Shown here one piece after another: positions 24,871-31,835 of a stretch of DNA of 31,888 bases (positions are counted from its first letter, which is position 1; each line of letters starts with the position of its first letter). Origin of the DNA: Zymomonas sp. (GTDB taxonomy: Bacteria; Pseudomonadota; Alphaproteobacteria; Sphingomonadales; Sphingomonadaceae); assembly GCA_027489105.1 (NCBI GenBank), contig JAIYAJ010000212.1, positions 1 to 31,888 of the forward strand, read 5' to 3'. Below the pieces are notes generated by a model. That model saw nothing but the letters and a program-made list of their open reading frames with translations, was not told the DNA's origin and made no database searches. Both the position numbers and the translations under genes were made by a program.

Positions 24871-25455
24871 TTACTCAGCCGGCCATGCAACCCGCCGCTC
24901 ATAATCGGAGTGCCAAAGTAACTCCTTGGCGATTCGATGTCGAGGCAAAGCTACCATAACTACTTGTAGACCATTTATTCGCGCATGTTTCATGGCGGGT
25001 ATGCAGTCTGTGTCGCCTGTAAGAAGAACGATGCGATCAACTGATCTCATGGCGGAGAAATTGGCCATATCTAGGCCAATTCGCATATCAACTCCTTTCT
25101 GTTCAAAATCTGGTTTGAAATCTTCATCTTTGAGTTCTTTTCCGGCAATTGGAATGGATCTTGGCTTAAAACCACGAAATTTTAATACTCCTCGCCGTAC
25201 CGCGAAAAGATTTTTTTCAGCAAGATCTCTAAGCCAATAATCATTGCCATTGAATAGTTTCAATTCTCCAGATATCGGAAGTTTTATTTCTCCGTTGTAT
25301 GGAGCGCAATCGTAATACAAAATTCTAATAAGCGTCTCATCCGCCTCTTTGCAGGCGTTCGCAACTTTTTCTATATAGTCGGGAGTGTATTTCTTTTCGG
25401 CTTTCTTGGCCAAAACACGCAGATGGCCACCGTCAATGAGAATCGCTATGCGCAA
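24871..25455 (-). CDS. NYN-domain (PIN-like, LabA/DUF88-type) putative ribonuclease
   Basis: The 194-residue product has the acidic motifs of NYN domains: ILIDGGHLR with Asp8, LYYDCAP, GVDMRIGLDMANFS and VLLTGDTDCIPAMK, so four conserved Asp around a PIN-like active site are present. NYN proteins are metal-dependent RNA-cleaving enzymes; a defence or superinfection role here is inference. GC counted by hand is about 33-43% in two lines (25141-25260), far lower than the neighbouring phage genes, and the gene points against them, so it looks like recently gained cargo (a moron). The start is TTG 25455, the first start after an in-frame TGA, with GAGGGGG seven bases upstream. Confidence 0.82.
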   Translation of the reverse strand: MRIAILIDGGHLRVLAKKAEKKYTPDYIEKVANACKEADETLIRILYYDCAPYNGEIKLPISGELKLFNGNDYWLRDLAEKNLFAVRRGVLKFRGFKPRSIPIAGKELKDEDFKPDFEQKGVDMRIGLDMANFSAMRSVDRIVLLTGDTDCIPAMKHARINGLQVVMVALPRHRIAKELLWHSDYERRVAWPAE

Positions 25456-25458
25456 AAC

Positions 25459-25490
25459 AAAACCCCCTCACGTCGCCGCGAGGGGGTTTT
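25459..25490. terminator. Strong hairpin in the NYN leader, possible attenuator
   Basis: AAAACCCCCTC (25459-25469) and GAGGGGGTTTT (25480-25490) form an 11-bp stem with a 10-nt loop. On the + strand it is followed by GGAT; on the - strand by GTT and the TTG start of the NYN gene, so it also contains that gene's ribosome site (GAGGGGG in minus orientation). It could terminate + strand readthrough, or sequester the ribosome site of the NYN mRNA. Confidence 0.7.
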
Positions 25491-25530
25491 GGATATGTGC
25501 CCGCCTACGGGCGTAGCGGATATGCGCCAC

Positions 25531-25559
25531 GGTATGCGTGACTCGTATTGCAGTGTCAA
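25531..25559 (-). promoter_or_regulatory. Sigma70-like promoter for the NYN gene
   Basis: On the reverse strand, TTGACA (25559-25554) is a perfect -35 and CATACC (25536-25531) a weak -10, with a 17-bp spacer. Just downstream are direct repeats GGATATGYGCC at 25491-25501 and 25518-25528 and a dyad CTACG-gg-CGTAG (25505-25516), which could be operators. The leader to the TTG start is about 70 nt and contains the hairpin at 25459-25490. Confidence 0.55.
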
Positions 25560-25634
25560 TGCGACTCTTTAATCAAAGGTTCCTATCCGACCGAAATTTA
25601 GGGTGTAGGGGGAACCCCACTTTAGAGTGCCTCC

Positions 25635-25647
25635 CGTGGGATAGCTT
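25635..25647 (+). promoter_or_regulatory. CGTGGGATAGCTT box 4 (before fibre genes)
   Basis: Identical to boxes 1, 2 and 5. It lies after the reverse-strand cargo, so it would restart + strand transcription for the tail-fibre genes. It ends 49 nt before the GTG at 25697. Confidence 0.6.
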
Positions 25648-25663
25648 CACCCGACGCCACGCC

Positions 25664-25700
25664 GCACCGTCGCCCCTGCCACAACAGGGGTAGACGGTGC
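25664..25700 (+). promoter_or_regulatory. Two-part hairpin overlapping the fibre-gene start
   Basis: GCACCGTC (25664-25671) pairs with GACGGTGC (25693-25700), and inside it CCCCTG (25673-25678) pairs with CAGGGG (25685-25690) around a six-base loop. The GTG start (25697-25699) lies in the 3' arm, so translation should depend on opening the hairpin. It could also protect the mRNA end or act as a terminator-like element, although no T-run follows. Confidence 0.65.
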
Positions 25701-26782
25701 CTCGGTCATCCAACGGGACCTTCACGTTTTCGTCCGTGCTTCGCGCCGTAGCCGGCGCGGTGCTCGACCCTGCCAAGCATAATTCGACCCTCGACGACAT
25801 CGAGCAGGGGCTGACCGAGAGCCTGCCCCGGGACGGCCGCGCCGGCATGTCGGGCCAGCTGAAGCTCGCGGACGGCCTTGTCACCGCGCCGGGCCTCGCC
25901 TTCGGCACCCAGCTCGGAACGGGGCTCTACAAGACGTCAGGCGGGTTCGCCGTCGCCATCGCCGGCGTCAAGGTCGCCGAGTTTGGCGCAGGCGGGCTTA
26001 GCGTCGGCGTTCCCATCGGCGCGTCCATTCCCTATTCGGGCGTCGCACTGCCCACGGGATGGGCGTGGGAGGACGGGTCCAACTTTCTCCGCTCCGGCAA
26101 TCCGGCGCTCCTGACCGCACTGACGTTCAACGCGACCGCGACCATCACCTCTGGCCAGGCGACGATCACCTCGCTTTCGGCCGACCCGCGCTTTCTCGGG
26201 CTCGAGGGCGCTGCGATCGAAGGTGTCGGCATCCCGCCCGGGACGACGGTGTCGTCGGTCACCGTGGACAGCGCAGCCATGTCGGCGCAAGCCACGGTCA
26301 ACGGCACCGCAGTACCGATCCGCATCTTTCCGTTTGGCAACGGCAACGGCACCACGACCGCCGCCTTGCCGGATTCGCGCGGTCGCGTCTCGGTAGGCCG
26401 GGACAATATGGGTGGAACGGCCGCAAACCGCCTGACGGCATCCGGCACCGGCAACCCCGCCCTCGATGGCACGCGGCTGGGAGCCGCCGGCGGCGTCGAC
26501 CGGTTCGCCTTGCTGCTGGCGCAGATGGCCCAGCACAATCACGGCGGCCAGACGACGGGGGGGAGCGCAACGCTGATCGCACCGGAGGCCGCCTACGGCA
26601 ACTACACCTTCAGCAGCGCCGCGCCCCAGTTCAACCTCTTCGTCGCAACGGCCAATGGAAGCACGGTCGTCACGAACCAAGGGCGCACGCACGGCATCGC
26701 GAACGCCGGCGGAAACGAGGCGCATCCGAACGTGCAGCCATCGATCGTCCGCAACTACATCATCTTTACGGGGTCGTCATGA
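25697..26782 (+). CDS. Collar-type short tail-fibre protein
   Basis: The 361-residue product starts with SSNGTFTFSSV, then DPAKHNSTLDDIEQGLTESL, the N-terminal form shared by many phage fibre proteins (start as PRxxNGT). Later it has IPYSGVALPTGWAWEDG, typical of the tail-collar domain, then SRGRVSVGRDNMGGTAANRL and a C-terminus with HGIANAGGNEAHPNVQPSIV. It would form part of the host-contact apparatus. GTG was chosen because the product then begins like its relatives. The stop overlaps the next ATG (ATGA). Confidence 0.85.
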   Translation: MPRSSNGTFTFSSVLRAVAGAVLDPAKHNSTLDDIEQGLTESLPRDGRAGMSGQLKLADGLVTAPGLAFGTQLGTGLYKTSGGFAVAIAGVKVAEFGAGGLSVGVPIGASIPYSGVALPTGWAWEDGSNFLRSGNPALLTALTFNATATITSGQATITSLSADPRFLGLEGAAIEGVGIPPGTTVSSVTVDSAAMSAQATVNGTAVPIRIFPFGNGNGTTTAALPDSRGRVSVGRDNMGGTAANRLTASGTGNPALDGTRLGAAGGVDRFALLLAQMAQHNHGGQTTGGSATLIAPEAAYGNYTFSSAAPQFNLFVATANGSTVVTNQGRTHGIANAGGNEAHPNVQPSIVRNYIIFTGSS

Positions 26783-27309
26783 CCGAAGTCAGGAAGTCTG
26801 TTGCCGAAGCGCTCGGCTTCGATCTTGCGGAAGCTGTCACAGCCCATTCCGCGGCGGTGGAGGCACATCACGAGAGCGTTGGCGTCCCGGCACCCATCGC
26901 GCACCCGCTGGTCATCGAGATCGTGCGCGACGGTGGGGCCTTCACCATCGTGGACGATCCGCTTGAGCCTCTCGACATCGCAGCGCTTCGCCAGGCGAAG
27001 ACGAATGAGCTCTTTGAAGCCGAGCGGGCGCAGATCCTGAAGATCGCCTCCGAAGGTCGGCTTCGGTTGGCGATGATCGACCTGGTCGAGTTGTCGAAAA
27101 AAGCGGGGCCGGCGCCGGATGGAAGCCGCGATGCGCCGGGTGTCGTCTATCGGACCGACGAGGAGCAGGCTCAATTCGAAGAGCTTCAGGCTCTTGCCGC
27201 CCGGGTGGCACGCGTTCGTCGCCATACCGCCGTACTGCAAATCGACCTTGAGGACACGCCCGACGATCAGGTCGAGGCCTGGGCCCCGTACGGCTGGCCG
27301 GAGGCGTAG
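26779..27309 (+). CDS. Fibre-associated hypothetical protein, 176 aa
   Basis: The 176-residue product is acidic and helical (LRQAKTNELFEAERAQILKI; LLEELQ-like LQALAARVARVRRHTAVLQI). It overlaps the preceding fibre gene by four bases (ATGA) and lies two bases before the next. The pattern DPLEPLDIAALRQAKTNELF is like the DUF4376-type C-terminal portion of fibre-associated proteins, a tentative resemblance. It may be a fibre chaperone or a structural linker. Confidence 0.65.
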   Translation: MTEVRKSVAEALGFDLAEAVTAHSAAVEAHHESVGVPAPIAHPLVIEIVRDGGAFTIVDDPLEPLDIAALRQAKTNELFEAERAQILKIASEGRLRLAMIDLVELSKKAGPAPDGSRDAPGVVYRTDEEQAQFEELQALAARVARVRRHTAVLQIDLEDTPDDQVEAWAPYGWPEA

Positions 27310-27311
27310 AC

Positions 27312-29423
27312 ATGCCCGCGGTGCAGACCTTCCCTCCCGCCGTACCCCAGGCGCCGCGCGACGTGTCGGCATCGGGCACGCTGGGCGTGACGTTCAACGG
27401 GACACGCGGGATCGTCATCACCGAAGCCGGAGCTTCGATCAACTTCACGTTCGATCCGTCCATCTATTCGACGGCACCGGCCTCGACCCCCAATCTCGCC
27501 CTGATCGCCTACGATCCCGCCACCGGAGAGCCGGTGAGGGTTACGTCGAGCTTGCTGGCGAATTCGGCCACGATCCCCGCTTCGCAGATCAGCGACAGCA
27601 CGGCGACGGGGCGGGCCGTGGTGACCGGTGATCCGACGGCGGGACGGACGGCGCTGGACGTGCAGTCGACCGCCACGGTCAACGCTGCCCTTGCTCTGAA
27701 AGCCCCCATCGCCAGCCCGACCTTCACGGGGACTGCAACCGCGCCCAACTTCGTCTCTAGCACCGGAACGCTTATTTCCCGCGCATCTGCGGCGGCGAAT
27801 GCTCGCGTCTTCTTTCAGGACGAAACGTCGCTCGCCCACGGCGTTGCGTTCTGGCAAAGGTCTGACGATAGCCTGCGGTTTGCACGCTACAACGCCGCAG
27901 GCTCGGCTTTCGAAGGCGAGCTGGCTCTTCTCGGCCCTGGCGTCGATCAGCTCACGTGGCAGGGCCACAAGATCTGGAACGCCAGCAACGCGCCATTCTC
28001 GGCCTACGGGCTGACGCTGATCGACGACGCCAACGCGGCGGCAGCACAAGCCACGCTCGGGCTCGTCATCGGCACCAACGTTCAGGCCTACAGCGCGAAC
28101 CTGGCCGCCCTTGCAGCGAACGCTACCAACGGTCTTTGGGCGCGAACGGGCGCCGGGGCCGGCGCTGCACGCACGATCGCTGGATCGGCGGGTCGCGTCA
28201 CGGTCACCAACGGCGACGGCGTGGCCGGCAATCCCACAATCGACTGGTCCGGCGTCCAGGTTCGCAAGAATTCGACCGGGTCGACCTTTACCAGGCGCCG
28301 CGTCAACCTGATTGAGGGTGCCAACGTCACGCTGACCGTGGCTGACGACAGCGGCAACGACGAGGTGGACGTGACAATCGCCGCGTCCGGCGGCGGCAGC
28401 GGCTCTTCGGTCATCAATCGTCTGGACAATGCCGATTTCATGGTGTTCCAGCGGGGCGGTACTTCGTTCGCCGACGACGCTTATTGCCTCGACCGTTGGT
28501 ACGTACTGACCGAATCCGGCAACGTCACGGTCACCCAGCAAACAGATCCCGAGGCGGGCGCTATCTTTGGCGTCCGGCTGACGCAGCCCGACGTGTCCGC
28601 CAAGCGGATCGGCCTTGCCCAGATCGTCGAAAGCGTCCGCTGCCGCGATCTGCGATCCTCTACCGTCACGTTCGCGGGCCGGGTGCGGTGTTCCGCGTCG
28701 CAGGCCATCCGCTACGCGATCGTCGAGTGGACCGGCACGGTCGATATCCTGACCTCGGATATCGTCAACACGTGGACCTCGAACACCTATACGAGCGGCA
28801 ATTTCTTCATCTCGACGGCAGGCTTCAATTACCTGGCGACGGGAACGATCACGCCGAGTGCAGCGACGTGGACCGACTTCTCGCTCAACGCTTCGGTCGG
28901 CGCGTCCGCCAACAATCTGCTCGTCTTCATCTGGTCGGACGGGACGCTCGCGCAAAATGCGACGCTCGACTTCAACCGGATGCAGCTCGTCTCCGGTAGC
29001 TCGGCACCGGCATTCTCGCCTATCTCCGTGCAGACCAGTATTCTGGCTTGCCAGCGGTACTTTCGCGACATCACCCGCGGCACCGCAAACGCCGTTGTCC
29101 CGTATCTGGGACAGCGGATCGATGTGAATATTATCGATACTTTCGTGTCGTGGACGAAGATGCGCGTCGCGCCAACGCTCGTTACTTCAGCCCCGGCGTG
29201 GTCAGCCGGTGCCCCCGGGAGCGGCAACAATATCGCCTTCTATAACAACAACGCGGCCGGGTTCACGACGATATCCGGCGCACTGACAATCTCGCTCGCC
29301 GGCGAGACGGACTCCGGCGGCATCCTGCGCCTGCTGGCCGGTTCATCGTTCTCCGGCTCGTCCGGTCATCTCGGGAACATTTATCTCGGCGCGGCCAATG
29401 TCAGTCTTTCCGCAGACCTGTAA
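27312..29423 (+). CDS. Long tail fibre / receptor-binding protein
   Basis: The 703-residue protein is beta-rich with few Cys. Its first half has short repeats (LKAPIASPTFTGTATAPNFV is a fibre-repeat signature; AYSANLAALAANATNGLWAR). The second half begins at LDNADFMVFQRGGTSFADDA and contains DRWYVLTESGNVTVTQ, DLRSSTVTFAGRVRC and ILACQRYFRDITRG, the conserved C-terminal domain in many phage fibres that resembles a carbohydrate-binding jelly-roll. It is probably the main host-recognition protein. A GGAGG lies at 27300-27304. Confidence 0.85.
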   Translation: MPAVQTFPPAVPQAPRDVSASGTLGVTFNGTRGIVITEAGASINFTFDPSIYSTAPASTPNLALIAYDPATGEPVRVTSSLLANSATIPASQISDSTATGRAVVTGDPTAGRTALDVQSTATVNAALALKAPIASPTFTGTATAPNFVSSTGTLISRASAAANARVFFQDETSLAHGVAFWQRSDDSLRFARYNAAGSAFEGELALLGPGVDQLTWQGHKIWNASNAPFSAYGLTLIDDANAAAAQATLGLVIGTNVQAYSANLAALAANATNGLWARTGAGAGAARTIAGSAGRVTVTNGDGVAGNPTIDWSGVQVRKNSTGSTFTRRRVNLIEGANVTLTVADDSGNDEVDVTIAASGGGSGSSVINRLDNADFMVFQRGGTSFADDAYCLDRWYVLTESGNVTVTQQTDPEAGAIFGVRLTQPDVSAKRIGLAQIVESVRCRDLRSSTVTFAGRVRCSASQAIRYAIVEWTGTVDILTSDIVNTWTSNTYTSGNFFISTAGFNYLATGTITPSAATWTDFSLNASVGASANNLLVFIWSDGTLAQNATLDFNRMQLVSGSSAPAFSPISVQTSILACQRYFRDITRGTANAVVPYLGQRIDVNIIDTFVSWTKMRVAPTLVTSAPAWSAGAPGSGNNIAFYNNNAAGFTTISGALTISLAGETDSGGILRLLAGSSFSGSSGHLGNIYLGAANVSLSADL

Positions 29424-29440
29424 CCAGGAAGCCCATCGCG

Positions 29441-30112
29441 ATGCCCTATCTCTCAGCTTCAGACCACGCCGCCTTGATCGCATCGCCGTCGTCCATCGCG
29501 TCGCTTTGGACAGCGCACCAAGCACGCTTCCGCACTGACCTCGGCTCGGGATTTGCCGCCGAGATCGACGAGCATCTGAAGCTAGCCTTCTGCGCGATGG
29601 TGGCCCATGACCTGAAGCCCTACGGCGCGTGCACGGTGATCGATCTCCCCGGCATGCTAGCGTCAACGGTCCTGGACTGCGACAACTACGCCGCGTTGAC
29701 CTGGCACCTGTTCAAGCTGCTCGTGCCGTCTCCGGTAACGACAATCGCCATCGTCGGCTGGGATGGCGGCCCCATCGGGAACCATGCGCAGATTTTCTGC
29801 GAGAAGGCAGCCGACGCCAATGGGAACGGAGGCGGTTACTGGATGATCGATCCAACCGTTGCCGTCTTCCAATGCGGCTATAACTTCGACGGGATCGCCT
29901 CCGGCAAGCCGTGCTTGTCCGCCTACCGCAAGAGTCTCTATCAGCGGCCAGGATCGGCGACCGATCAGCTTCATAGCAACGTGGTGAACGCGCTCGCCAA
30001 CGGCGCGTACCGACCGTCGCACCTCCTCTATTATTTCGATGACCTGACCGCGTTCTCCTATCCACCGCCCGCTAACACATGGCCGACGCCGCAGGCGACG
30101 CTTCTGACGTAG
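29441..30112 (+). CDS. Transglutaminase/papain-like protein near fibre genes
   Basis: The 223-residue product contains LDCDNYAALTWHL (Cys80), GNHAQIFCEK (His115) and YWMIDPTVAVFQCG (Asp137). The Cys, His and Asp order and spacing fit a transglutaminase-like cysteine protease/amidase fold. Phages use such enzymes in virions or lysis, for example to cleave peptidoglycan peptides or surface proteins. It follows the long fibre by 17 bp with AGGA as ribosome site and precedes box 5, so it could be a fibre-associated enzyme. The family is not certain. Confidence 0.6.
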   Translation: MPYLSASDHAALIASPSSIASLWTAHQARFRTDLGSGFAAEIDEHLKLAFCAMVAHDLKPYGACTVIDLPGMLASTVLDCDNYAALTWHLFKLLVPSPVTTIAIVGWDGGPIGNHAQIFCEKAADANGNGGGYWMIDPTVAVFQCGYNFDGIASGKPCLSAYRKSLYQRPGSATDQLHSNVVNALANGAYRPSHLLYYFDDLTAFSYPPPANTWPTPQATLLT

Positions 30113-30122
30113 CCTGGCAGCT

Positions 30123-30135
30123 CGTGGGATAGCTT
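30123..30135 (+). promoter_or_regulatory. CGTGGGATAGCTT box 5 (before lysis genes)
   Basis: The fifth copy is identical to boxes 1, 2 and 4. It is 47 nt before the endolysin ATG and starts the lysis block. A hairpin lies between it and the start codon. Confidence 0.6.
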
Positions 30136-30160
30136 GCGCGCGTCCGCACCCGCACCGTCC

Positions 30161-30182
30161 GGGCAACTCATCGGAGTTGCCC
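30161..30182 (+). promoter_or_regulatory. Perfect 9-bp hairpin abutting the endolysin start codon
   Basis: GGGCAACTC (30161-30169), loop ATCG, GAGTTGCCC (30174-30182), with the ATG at 30183. The only Shine-Dalgarno-like bases (CGGAG, 30172-30176) lie in the loop and 3' arm, so ribosome binding would be hindered while the hairpin is formed. No T-run follows, so it is not a terminator. Confidence 0.7.
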
Positions 30183-30941
30183 ATGGTGTCGAAGTCGAAA
30201 GAGCGGTTTGCCACATGCCTGCCGATCGTGCTGCATCACGAGGGTGGCTACGTCGATCACCCGAAAGACCCCGGCGGCGCCACGAACCTCGGGGTGACCA
30301 TCAAGACTCTGTCGGACTGGATCGGCCGCCCGGCGACAAAAACCGAGGTGAAGGCGCTGACTGTGTCCAAGGTCGAGCCGATCTATCGGCTGCGATACTG
30401 GGACGCCGCCGGCTGTGGAGGCTACCAGCCCGGTGCCGATCTCTGCGTCTTCGACGCGTCGGTCAACAGCGGCGTCGGCCGCGGCACCGCTTGGGCGAAG
30501 CAGGTGAAGGCCGACACGGCGCTCGCCTTCGTCCGCGCCTATTGCGACCTGCGGCTCGGCTTCCTGCAGAGACTGCGCACGTGGTCCACCTTCGGCAAGG
30601 GATGGTCGCGCCGCGTCGCCGACATCCGCGCCAAGGCGACAACGATGGCGCTGGCTAGCATGGGCGCCACGGCGCCGCAGACGCGCGCCACACTGAACGC
30701 CGAGGCATCCCGCGCCGACACCCTCGCCAAGCGAGACAAGGCGGCCGGCACCGTGACAGCGGCAACCGGCGGCGCAGGCACCGCGACACTCCCTGCCGCG
30801 CCCGTCGAAAACGCGACGAGCTGGGGTGCCGTTGCCATGGTGGCCGTCGTCATCATCGGTGCCGTCGCCTTCCTCGTCATCCGATACCGCAACCGCCGCG
30901 ACGAGGCGGAAGCCCTGCGCCGGGAGGCTGCCCGTGTCTGA
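30183..30941 (+). CDS. Endolysin, GH108 muramidase with C-terminal membrane segment
   Basis: The 252-residue protein has the GH108 start LHHEGGYVDHPKDPGGATNL with catalytic Glu20 in HEGGY, TNLGVTIKTLSDWIG, and the peptidoglycan-binding part (ADLCVFDASVNSGVGRG, WSRRVADIRAKATT). It cuts the glycan chain of peptidoglycan. After an Ala/Thr-rich linker there is a C-terminal hydrophobic segment, GAVAMVAVVIIGAVAFLVIR, and a basic end, so it may be membrane-anchored, which differs from soluble GH108 enzymes. A start at TTG 30177 (two extra residues) would lie inside the hairpin arm. It overlaps the next gene by eight bases. Confidence 0.88.
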   Translation: MVSKSKERFATCLPIVLHHEGGYVDHPKDPGGATNLGVTIKTLSDWIGRPATKTEVKALTVSKVEPIYRLRYWDAAGCGGYQPGADLCVFDASVNSGVGRGTAWAKQVKADTALAFVRAYCDLRLGFLQRLRTWSTFGKGWSRRVADIRAKATTMALASMGATAPQTRATLNAEASRADTLAKRDKAAGTVTAATGGAGTATLPAAPVENATSWGAVAMVAVVIIGAVAFLVIRYRNRRDEAEALRREAARV

Positions 30942-31479
30942 TATCCTCGCAACCCTCGCCTCGACGCTCGTCAAGCAAGGGGCGCCGGTCCTCGGCGGCA
31001 TGATCGGCACTGCGATCGGCGGCCCGGCCGGGACGGTCGTCGGCGGCCTCGCCGGGAAGGCGATCGAGGCGCTTGCCGATGCCTTTGGCGTGCCGGCGAC
31101 GCCGGAGGCGGTGGCCGATGCGGTTCAGGGGAAGAACGCGGCGCCGGTCGTCGCCGGGGTCGAGGCTCAGGCGCCGGCCATCCTGAAGCTCTGGGAGATC
31201 GAGGCGCAGCGCGCGAGCGACGCGCAGTCGGCCGAGATCGATCGCGGCTTCGGCGCCTGGCAGTTCTGGCGCGGCGCGTGGCAGGCGCTCATCATTGGCG
31301 GATGGACCATCATCCTGCTCTCGAGCGTTTTCGGGGGAGGGCGGGTCGCGCCCATGCTGCCGATGGCGGATGTCGTCTCCGCGTGGGGCTCCGTGACGTT
31401 GACCTGGCTTGCGGTCTTCAACGGCGGGCACACGCTGAAGGAAATCGCCCCGACGATTGGTTTCGGAAGGAAGCGTTGA
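30934..31479 (+). CDS. GTA-type holin (GTA_holin_3TM-like)
   Basis: The 181-residue product, from GTG 30934 with GGGAGG upstream, has a glycine-rich N-terminal part (GGMIGTAIGGPAGTVVGGLA), a helical middle, and hydrophobic segments GAWQALIIGGWTIILLSSVF and SAWGSVTLTWLAVFNGGHTL. The FGAWQFWRGAWQ and FNGGHTLKE parts recall holins of alphaproteobacterial gene-transfer agents and phages. It would permeabilise the inner membrane for lysis. It sits between endolysin and a small membrane protein, a typical lysis cassette. The stop overlaps the next ATG (TGATG). Confidence 0.75.
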   Translation: MSDILATLASTLVKQGAPVLGGMIGTAIGGPAGTVVGGLAGKAIEALADAFGVPATPEAVADAVQGKNAAPVVAGVEAQAPAILKLWEIEAQRASDAQSAEIDRGFGAWQFWRGAWQALIIGGWTIILLSSVFGGGRVAPMLPMADVVSAWGSVTLTWLAVFNGGHTLKEIAPTIGFGRKR

Positions 31480-31775
31480 TGAGCCTGCCGCGCATTCAAT
31501 TCGATCCCAAGATCAGCTTCGGCAATCTGCTGACGATCTTCGGCGGCGTCGTGGTGCTCATCGTCGGCTGGACGACGATGCAGAACGACCTGAAGCAGGA
31601 GCGGGAAGCTCGCCTGGAAATGCGCGCTCGCGTCGAACGGCTCGAGACCAAGGACGAGGTCATCCTGAAAGTGGTCACGGACAACCAGCGTGACGTGGGT
31701 GCGGTGCTCGCGCGACTCGAGGCCCAGATGTCGATCCTGCTCAACAATGCCAGGCCCCAGCCGCCGCGGCCCTGA
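31479..31775 (+). CDS. Membrane/coiled-coil protein after holin (spanin-like?)
   Basis: The 98-residue product has one N-terminal hydrophobic segment (LLTIFGGVVVLIVGWTTMQN) followed by a long charged coiled coil (NDLKQEREARLEMRARVERL, then TKDEVILKVVTDNQRDVGAV) and a Pro-rich end. One membrane helix with a periplasmic coiled coil is the form of an inner-membrane spanin subunit or of small phage proteins of the DUF2730 type. No separate outer-membrane lipoprotein is recognised. The start overlaps the holin stop, with GGAAGG as ribosome site. Confidence 0.7.
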   Translation: MSLPRIQFDPKISFGNLLTIFGGVVVLIVGWTTMQNDLKQEREARLEMRARVERLETKDEVILKVVTDNQRDVGAVLARLEAQMSILLNNARPQPPRP

Positions 31776-31776
31776 C

Positions 31777-31835
31777 GGTGCGGGCGGCTCTGAAAATTTC
31801 CCAATGAAGTTAAAGGCGGCAGAATGGCCCGCACC
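31777..31835. repeat. Nine-base inverted repeat after the last gene
   Basis: GGTGCGGGC (31777-31785) and GCCCGCACC (31827-31835) flank 41 bases. It lies right after the final lysis gene and may be a structured 3' end of the late mRNA or a protein-binding site. The stretch from 31776 to the window end otherwise shows no gene. Confidence 0.4.

Noticed and set aside
27267..28955. 562-residue antisense frame opposite the tail fibre
   Set aside because: The fibre frame has recognised domains; the antisense frame is rich in Arg/Gly/Asp without motifs.
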